Shown here: piece after piece, positions 23,734 through 28,769 of the stretch
Numbering within the stretch: the first letter of the stretch is position 1
Layout of the letters: the number at the start of each line of letters is the position of its first letter
NCBI GenBank assembly: GCA_001687465.1
Contig: LVLI01000853.1
Location: 1-28,769 of the forward strand
Origin: Halocafeteria seosinensis
Lineage: Eukaryota > Sar > Bigyra > Bicosoecida
Direction of reading: 5' to 3'
Length of the DNA stretch: 28,769 nt
Translations under genes and position numbers: made by a program
Notes under the pieces: generated by a model
The model's input: the letters and a program-made list of their open reading frames with translations, nothing else
The model's database searches: none
What the model was told of the DNA's origin: nothing

Positions 23734-25080
23734 TTATTCCCTGAATTTGGAATACACAGTCTCTTGAGTACCCACCGAATGACCCATTATGGTGGCGATT
23801 TCCTTGCGTTTCTGATTGACGAAACTCTGATCCACCTCTTTATTGACTTTGCGTTGTTCCAAATCCTCTAGAAAGGAAGCGACATAGGTCTGTCGTAACA
23901 TCTGTGTGCCACAGCCAATGGTCGCTTTGAGTGTGTCCGAAAACCACCGGCTGTTGTGGGGTGTCTCTTTCTTGTTCAGGGACTTGGGCATGAACAAATC
24001 GCCATCTCCCAAACCGGCTTTCTTCAGATAGTTTCGGATGATATATTGGAGTTCCCGATTGTGGATATCCACGGTATGTGTTCCGTAACTGTTGCTCGTT
24101 TTATGATCTCGGCAGACGATTTGCCAATTTTTCAAATCCAGCCAATTGCCGGTGCTTGGGTAATCGCCATTGGAACTGATGCGGAGTGTGAAAATCTCTT
24201 GGCCACGGATGGGTGGGAGAAACCGATAGATGGCGATGACCACATACTGTTTCCACTTGACCAATTTGAATGGCTTATTGTCACTTTCACGCTGTTTGAG
24301 ATTCTTTTTCAATTCTTCAAATTTGTTGATCAGATCCTTGGGCAAAATCCGATTTCGGATCTCTTCGTCCGTTGGCTCTCGGTATTCATTGGCGTTGGAT
24401 TCCGTTCCCTTGGCTTTGAAATAGAACTTGCGAATCAAATCTAGTACCGTTTCAATTTCCTCTTGTTTGTCGTCCGAACAGTTGGCTTTGATGATTTCCA
24501 CCGCCACCAACACGGAGCGGAAGAAGGTGGCGACCGTGTTGTCCGATGTATTGACTTGAATCCACACACAGATCTCGTTGCGTTTGTCGTATAAGAGATC
24601 CACCAAATCGTCAAAAGAGTCGCCCCATTGGTCATTGAGTACCTCTGACACGACTTTTCTGACCTTGTAGAAATATTGTTTGCCAGATTGCGGTTTTCGC
24701 CCTTCGCATAACTTGTTTTTGATTTGCTCTTCCATGTCGTTCTCTTTATCTTCAAGAATGTGTTTTCCATGTACATCATTGGTATTTAAAGTGGCATCTA
24801 AAAGGTTTTTATAATTTTGCTCCATGTTAATTAAGGCACGTTTACCGACGCATGGGTATTCCAATTCTGTAACCATTTCCCAATTATCCCACCCACCGTG
24901 TTTCCGAATAAATTGGTATACTGGCAAGTTATGTTGTTTTGATTCAGGATTCACACAGTTGTGTTTGTGTGTTAACTTTCGGTGATTAAAATTAGTCGTA
25001 CTTCCTACGTATATGTCTGTGACCGATTTATCCTTACATTGTATCTTGTAAACTACACCATTAATATAATCGGCTCCCAT
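23734..25080 (-). CDS. GIY-YIG / tyrosine recombinase fusion
   Basis: A 448-aa protein. Residues 8-95 are GIY-YIG-like (VVYKIQCKD...DIYVGSTTNFNHRKLTHKH, E87 in NMEQNYKNLL). Residues 270-448 are a tyrosine recombinase: R292 (PPIRGQEIFTL), likely K327 (RDHKTSN), R396 (GTQMLRQTYVASF), H434 (IMGHSVGTQE) and the nucleophile Y443 (VYSKF). The HxxR box reads QMLR, so its first His is replaced by Gln. The middle (110-260) is helical and could be the core-binding domain. Tyrosine recombinases act in integration or genome resolution in some virophages and PLVs. Here it coexists with a DDE integrase. The start has TATAGGAAGTAAGAACATGG. Confidence 0.85.
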   Translation of the reverse strand: MGADYINGVVYKIQCKDKSVTDIYVGSTTNFNHRKLTHKHNCVNPESKQHNLPVYQFIRKHGGWDNWEMVTELEYPCVGKRALINMEQNYKNLLDATLNTNDVHGKHILEDKENDMEEQIKNKLCEGRKPQSGKQYFYKVRKVVSEVLNDQWGDSFDDLVDLLYDKRNEICVWIQVNTSDNTVATFFRSVLVAVEIIKANCSDDKQEEIETVLDLIRKFYFKAKGTESNANEYREPTDEEIRNRILPKDLINKFEELKKNLKQRESDNKPFKLVKWKQYVVIAIYRFLPPIRGQEIFTLRISSNGDYPSTGNWLDLKNWQIVCRDHKTSNSYGTHTVDIHNRELQYIIRNYLKKAGLGDGDLFMPKSLNKKETPHNSRWFSDTLKATIGCGTQMLRQTYVASFLEDLEQRKVNKEVDQSFVNQKRKEIATIMGHSVGTQETVYSKFRE

Positions 25081-25150
25081 GTTCTTACTTCCTATAATCG
25101 TACAATCAGTTTTTTTTCTAAGTGGTTTTTCGTAAAAAGCATAAGGAAAC

Positions 25151-25504
25151 TTAGAACTCAGTCCATTCTATAGTGGTATTCTCTTTTGGTTTATACACGG
25201 GGTCGCCATCCGAATCTGTCTCAAGAAAAAAGACTTCGTTCTCTAAAACATAAGGATGACACTGTTGGCAGAAAAAAAACACCGCATCCACTTCTTCGTA
25301 TTTGATTCCATCCACATAGAAATCATTGTCTTCGGATTCTGTATCGCTATTTTCCGAAATAAATCGGACGATGATATCATGTAAAGAATCGGAATGGAAT
25401 GGATTCCCACAACACTGACAATTATATTCCGGTTCTTTCGGCTGTAATTCCACGGCGACCATGTCAGGAACGGTAATAAGTGGAATAAAATCAGGAGGAT
25501 TCAT
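25151..25504 (-). CDS. Acidic zinc-ribbon-like protein, 117 aa
   Basis: Two Cys pairs (NCQCCGNPFH and FFCQQCHPYV, about 50 residues apart) could hold one zinc ion, as in zinc ribbons. Between them is an acidic stretch (SENSDTESEDNDFYVDG). No family is recognised. Start: GTATATATG at 25504. A weak inverted repeat (CTAAGT 25118-25123 / ACTTAG 25149-25154) lies at its 3' end. It is the first of the seven-gene minus-strand right arm. Confidence 0.6.
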   Translation of the reverse strand: MNPPDFIPLITVPDMVAVELQPKEPEYNCQCCGNPFHSDSLHDIIVRFISENSDTESEDNDFYVDGIKYEEVDAVFFFCQQCHPYVLENEVFFLETDSDGDPVYKPKENTTIEWTEF

Positions 25505-25547
25505 ATATACTTTGTCCAAAAAAAAATTTAAATCTTTTTTTATTCAA

Positions 25548-25925
25548 TCATTTTTTTGTTTCTTTCTTTTCTTTCTTGCCATACGAAGAAATCAATTTAT
25601 CAATTTGCTTTTGGGTGTCCTCGGCCAATCCATCATGCATTTCGGACGGCAGGGACTGTTTGTTGGCTTCAATAACCTGTTGTACCATCCTCGGGTTATC
25701 CTCTTGGATCTGTTTTAATAGATATGCCAGTTTTCGTTTGATAAAGATATCATAGACCTTATTGATTCGCTCTTGGATTTCCGGCGTGTCTCGGCCGATG
25801 CTATCCTTTAGTTTAAGGATTATCTTGCCTAGCGTATCATTGTCCTGATATTTGGCCTCTTTCAAGAGGGTCTCTCGGCTGATTTTGGTCAGGTCTTCCT
25901 CTAGTATTTCCGGTGGGTGACTCAT
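25548..25925 (-). CDS. Helical hypothetical protein, 125 aa
   Basis: Predominantly helical and charged, with a Lys-rich C-terminus (YGKKEKKETKK). There is no membrane segment or known motif. The start has TATATAGGATG. The intergenic region at its 3' end is poly-A/T rich. Confidence 0.6.
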   Translation of the reverse strand: MSHPPEILEEDLTKISRETLLKEAKYQDNDTLGKIILKLKDSIGRDTPEIQERINKVYDIFIKRKLAYLLKQIQEDNPRMVQQVIEANKQSLPSEMHDGLAEDTQKQIDKLISSYGKKEKKETKK

Positions 25926-25981
25926 CCTATATATTGGGATGAATCATAAATTTTATATTACGTACGAACCTCATTCTTTAT

Positions 25982-26677
25982 CTAAAAGAAACAATATAAT
26001 GCCATCATCATATCTCGTAACCATCTGGGGCAATGGTGGTTTGCTGTCGCAGTGCGTCTCAGATTGGGATCGTAACCCTCTGATGGCTTAGATTCTTGAT
26101 AATGAGAATGATCCGTGAAACAATAGACATCATAGAAATAAGTAGGGGCTTCATTATCTTTCTGGTTGTTTTGTTCCAAAAAAGACTGAAATAGGTTGTC
26201 ACGGTATTTGGAATGACGCATTAGATCCAGAAAGGAGGGGTCTTTTCCATGGTCAAACCAATAGTCTTTCCGTGGTAGAATCATCGCCATAATCAAAAAA
26301 TATTTTAAATCACCGGCTGGTTCTTTTGTTACATCCATGAAACCAAAGTCTTGGAGTGTGAATGTAAGATGGTCGTATATGATATGATTTTCTGTAACAA
26401 CAAAAACATGGTAGGTAGGATGGTAAAAAACGGAAAAGAATTTATCAAATTCAAACCGACGCCGTACCTGTATTCGTCTGATGGATTGATACATTTCATT
26501 CTCCATCTCGTCGGTTAATCTTAACTCCCTATCATCAGGGTCTTTTAAATCGACATGAAAAAACAACCCTTCTTTCGGCTGTTTATAGATCGTCCGAATC
26601 ATAAAATCATGGTCTAAAGGATCATTAAGGGCAACTTTCAGAGGTGATGGTGGGGCATATTCTTTTGTATCTGTCAT
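25982..26677 (-). CDS. Hypothetical protein, 231 aa
   Basis: Not recognised. Mixed alpha/beta, rich in aromatics and Asp. Notable stretches are RRIQVRRRFEFDKFFSVFYH, VFVVTENHIIYDHLTFTLQD and a His-containing C-terminal part (TDHSHYQESKPSEG, NHHCPRWLRDMMMALYCFF). No catalytic pattern is clear. The start has TATATAGGAAATG. It is the largest protein of the right arm. Confidence 0.65.
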   Translation of the reverse strand: MTDTKEYAPPSPLKVALNDPLDHDFMIRTIYKQPKEGLFFHVDLKDPDDRELRLTDEMENEMYQSIRRIQVRRRFEFDKFFSVFYHPTYHVFVVTENHIIYDHLTFTLQDFGFMDVTKEPAGDLKYFLIMAMILPRKDYWFDHGKDPSFLDLMRHSKYRDNLFQSFLEQNNQKDNEAPTYFYDVYCFTDHSHYQESKPSEGYDPNLRRTATANHHCPRWLRDMMMALYCFF

Positions 26678-26739
26678 TTCCTATATACCATTCGGGTAAA
26701 ACATTTTTATCCGAAATAAACTCAGGGAACATACAGAAC

Positions 26740-26964
26740 TTAGGCCGTGGATGATCCACAAAAGCAAACGATTTCAAAATAGAGTTCGTAACTAAAATCA
26801 CAGTCATCCACGTCCTGTTCGGCTAGATCTTCCGCCATATTCTGAAATTCCTCCAATTCGGCCTGAGAACTGACAACATCCTCGCACATATGTGTGGATT
26901 CGCCACCGCCTTGGAAAAACGTCACTTTATAGCATGAAACTTGGATACTCGTTCCCATCACCAT
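26740..26964 (-). CDS. Small acidic protein, 74 aa
   Basis: Acidic (ELEEFQNMAEDLAEQDVDDC), with five Cys. The ends are CYKVTFFQGGG at the start and YFEIVCFCGSS at the finish. No family is recognised. The start has TATAGACCATGG, and the neighbouring genes on both sides have the same strand and spacing. Confidence 0.55.
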   Translation of the reverse strand: MVMGTSIQVSCYKVTFFQGGGESTHMCEDVVSSQAELEEFQNMAEDLAEQDVDDCDFSYELYFEIVCFCGSSTA

Positions 26965-26995
26965 GGTCTATATTCGGTGGGGCGAAAAATCTAAA

Positions 26996-27262
26996 TTAAC
27001 AGAGTCTATATCTAGCGATAAAAGCCCCATTTCTCTTCATAAAGGACTCCAATTCGTCTGGAGACATTTCCATATCCATGGCGGTGGCTAGATCTTCCCA
27101 CACATCGTCATAATCCGGTTCAAATTCATCCGCTTCAAAGAGTGTCAATGTTCTATCGTCCTGAAGTCCTCGGCAAGGACCCCTCCCTAGTTTGGTTAGA
27201 TCATATCCCATTCCCTCCAAGACATTTCCACTGAGCAAACAGACATAGTTACGTATTCCCAT
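26996..27262 (-). CDS. Small acidic protein, 88 aa
   Basis: An acidic protein (EADEFEPDYDDVWEDLA) with a short basic C-terminal end (RNGAFIARYRLC). No known domain. The start has TATAGAAAATGG. Like its neighbour at 26740 it is small, acidic and Cys-bearing. Such small acidic proteins are often counter-defence or DNA-mimic proteins in viruses, but nothing here shows that. Confidence 0.55.
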   Translation of the reverse strand: MGIRNYVCLLSGNVLEGMGYDLTKLGRGPCRGLQDDRTLTLFEADEFEPDYDDVWEDLATAMDMEMSPDELESFMKRNGAFIARYRLC

Positions 27263-27320
27263 TTTCTATATGCCTAGTGGCAAAAAAATTTCTATACCTA
27301 AGTCTGATCTGTGTAGAATT

Positions 27321-27920
27321 TTAGTCGCCAGTCATAAGCCTAAAATGTAAAAAGGTGGTACAGGCACAAACTGGGTCGTCGTCATAAATGAAAAACTCTT
27401 TTTGTTCTTTCTTTTTGAATATGGCACAACCATTTCCATCCAACTCAACATCATTGGCCATGACATGAAGCGGATGCGAGATATAATATTGTTTGCCTAC
27501 GCCAAAAACAAGCCTTATATTTTTATCGGATGGTATTGCGTTCAACGCTCTCTGGATGGCCGGAGCATCGTCGGTCTGTCCGTCGCCAAAGGTTCCAAAA
27601 TTATCCACATAAAGGGTCTGCTTCTTACTTTCACCCGTTGCGTTGTGAGAATCGGCGTAAAAAGAATCGTTCACAGGTGGTCTGTCTCTCAGTTTCTGGT
27701 TATACACTTCAACTATATCGGAATTTTTGTATAAATGATAAAACAACTTTTGCTGATTGGTTTTATCCAAACTTTCCTCAATGATTTGTCGTAAATTCTT
27801 GCGTTCATGTAAAAAAGCGGTATATTCTCCATTTTCCGAATCCACCGCATCATCGCCCATATCAAAAGTTCCTATTTTTTCTAGTGCTTTACGGATACCG
27901 ACTTCTTTTACTATCTCCAT
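27321..27920 (-). CDS. Protein with C-terminal pectate-lyase-like head, 199 aa
   Basis: Residues 1-100 are a helical, charged region of unknown type (MEIVKEVGIRKALEKIG...). Residues 103-195 repeat the pectate-lyase-type entry motif (YVDNFGTFGDGQTDDAPAIQ) and the following YYISHPLHV strand of the left-end gene (163-603). The DNA over the motif is nearly identical between the two ends. The protein stops before a beta helix could form. The start has TATATAGATGG. The N-terminal half is absent from the left copy. Confidence 0.65.
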   Translation of the reverse strand: MEIVKEVGIRKALEKIGTFDMGDDAVDSENGEYTAFLHERKNLRQIIEESLDKTNQQKLFYHLYKNSDIVEVYNQKLRDRPPVNDSFYADSHNATGESKKQTLYVDNFGTFGDGQTDDAPAIQRALNAIPSDKNIRLVFGVGKQYYISHPLHVMANDVELDGNGCAIFKKKEQKEFFIYDDDPVCACTTFLHFRLMTGD

Positions 27921-27997
27921 CTATATACCCCACCCGATAAAAAATTTTTCTATATACCTTCCCTTCCGGTCGCCACCCAAGAAAATCGTACATCTGA
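27911..27997. repeat. Internal copy of TIR-edge sequence (direct repeat with 28542-28622)
   Basis: About 87 bases here match 28542-28622 in the same orientation, with a few substitutions and a 4-base insertion. The match covers the start codon region, the AT-rich leader and the first 36 bases of the inner TIR block. The variants CTTGGG and AAGGGA in this copy, read on the reverse strand, agree with the left TIR rather than the right one. It may be a relic of an earlier right end, or the product of TIR recombination that added the gene at 28012-28551. Confidence 0.75.
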
Positions 27998-28011
27998 TGT
28001 CGGTAAATTTC

Positions 28012-28551
28012 TTACATGATGTTACATGGTTCTTTCTTACTATGTTTTTCCCTTTTATATGCTTCATCTCGCATACGTGATGATTCATATTCCATATGAT
28101 AGTCATGATGTTTTTCAGCGATATGCTGTTTGTGCATGGAGAAGGTACATTTTCCCCCACACCCCTTGTCGTCAGGAATCGTGGCAATCTTGATGTGATC
28201 TGTGGGTACTTGATTCCATAACAAGTTATACTTGTCGGAGAACTCTTGAGCCTCTTCGCCTGATCTTGGCCATATAAGTTTTGAACCACCTTCCAATATA
28301 TAATACTCTTGTACATTAAATACCATTCCATCACACTTCCTTAATTGACGACACAGATTATCAATGACACGTACCTTCATCCTGTCGTATTCAGCCATAT
28401 CGATTAGCCTTTCCGTGGGTTTTGATTCCTCATAATAAATAATCTTATCTGCCTTATCTGCTAGGCTTGTTTTTCCCTTATCTGCTAGGTTTGCTTTCCC
28501 CACATGTCTTCCATGATTTTGGGCAGAAAAACTTCCTAATGCTATCTCCAT
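28012..28551 (-). CDS. Right-end hypothetical protein, 179 aa
   Basis: Start MEIALGSF at 28551 directly after GGTATATAT. A short repeat (KANLADKGKTSLADKADK) near the N-terminus comes from a duplicated 22-23-base DNA unit. The rest is charged, with Cys/His residues (GCGGKCTFSMHKQHIAEKHH) that could bind metal, and a basic C-terminus. No family is recognised. Its first codons and leader copy those of the 27321-27920 gene, so it probably arrived by duplication or insertion at the right end. It lies between two copies of the TIR-edge repeat. Confidence 0.55.
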   Translation of the reverse strand: MEIALGSFSAQNHGRHVGKANLADKGKTSLADKADKIIYYEESKPTERLIDMAEYDRMKVRVIDNLCRQLRKCDGMVFNVQEYYILEGGSKLIWPRSGEEAQEFSDKYNLLWNQVPTDHIKIATIPDDKGCGGKCTFSMHKQHIAEKHHDYHMEYESSRMRDEAYKREKHSKKEPCNIM

Positions 28552-28586
28552 ATATATACCCACCGGATAAAAAATTTTTCTATATA

Positions 28587-28769
28587 CCTTCCGGTCGCCA
28601 CCCTAGAAAATCGTACATCTGACTTTTGTACGATAGAGAGATAGGCGGACACCTCCGGCGAAGGAAACAATCGTGACCACTAGACATCGTGTTCCCGTTG
28701 TGGGTACGCAGGGTACGCCGGAGTGTCTTGTCAGGGTGGATATCCGGCCACCTCTCCACGGGTGGGGCG
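28587..28769. repeat. Right terminal inverted repeat (bipartite)
   Basis: This is the partner of the left TIR. The inner block is 28587-28648 and the outer block 28731-28769. The unmatched stretch between them (about 82 bases) is longer than on the left. It contains the inverted repeat CTCCGGCG (28653-28660) / CGCCGGAG (28716-28723) and a short direct repeat GGGTACGC. The stretch 28552-28769 holds no gene; its inner edge (28552-28586) is an AT-rich leader for the minus-strand gene that starts at 28551. Confidence 0.88.

Noticed and set aside
1-28769. Target-site duplication or host flank
   Set aside because: The window begins and ends with the TIR, so no flanking sequence is available.
1-28769. 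tRNA or rRNA genes
   Set aside because: No cloverleaf-like or rRNA-like segment was noticed by eye. Intergenic space other than 15422-15897 and the TIRs is too short.

Overview
The window looks like one complete linear genome, or near-complete element, of a Polinton-like virus (PLV; Maverick/virophage lineage) of a protist or alga. It begins and ends with an imperfect terminal inverted repeat (TIR). It carries the morphogenesis set of that lineage: a double-jelly-roll-type major capsid protein (20987-22780), a penton/minor capsid candidate (19681-20922), an FtsK/HerA-type packaging ATPase (18765-19574) and an adenain-like maturation protease (1313-1897). It also has a retroviral-type integrase with a chromodomain (15898-17064) and a large primase/polymerase/SF3-helicase (11609-15130). 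There is no protein-primed PolB, reverse transcriptase or gag, so it is neither a classical Polinton nor a retrotransposon. The host assignment is inferred from gene content only.

Layout. 1-162 is the left TIR. 163-1283 holds a pectate-lyase-like head protein and an HNH/AP2 endonuclease. 1313-3856 (minus) holds the protease, a small membrane protein and a SAP-containing basic protein whose N-terminal part lies in another frame. 3895-10866 (minus) is a host-contact block: a 1197-aa fibre with three LamG-like domains and phage-tail-fibre repeats, a beta-helix protein split by an apparent frameshift, and a class-3 lipase. 10917-15421 holds an orphan, the replication protein and a small zinc finger. 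15422-15897 is a 476-bp gene-free stretch dense in nested direct and inverted repeats around an AT-rich core, the best origin candidate. 15898-22780 holds the integrase and the virion module. 22851-25080 holds a zinc-finger protein, a GIY-YIG/zinc-knuckle protein and a GIY-YIG/tyrosine-recombinase fusion. 25151-28551 (minus) is a run of mostly unrecognised small genes, ending next to the right TIR (28552-28769).

Two genome-wide signals tie this together. Nearly every gene has TATAGA, TATATAG or a close variant ending 0 to about 15 bases before its ATG; this fixes most starts and implies very short leaders. Several gene ends, mainly convergent ones, have AT-rich hairpins with 9-10 bp stems, reminiscent of the hairpin rule for Mimivirus-type transcript ends. 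Together they suggest one virus-type transcription system, possibly borrowed from a giant virus.

Most unusual points: an apparent AEP primase + TV-Pol polymerase + SF3 helicase in one chain; two different integration enzymes; a conserved K(I/V)GNK(V/L)AN motif shared by the capsid protein tail and a Gly-rich repeat protein; related pectate-lyase-head genes at both ends; and an internal third copy of TIR sequence.
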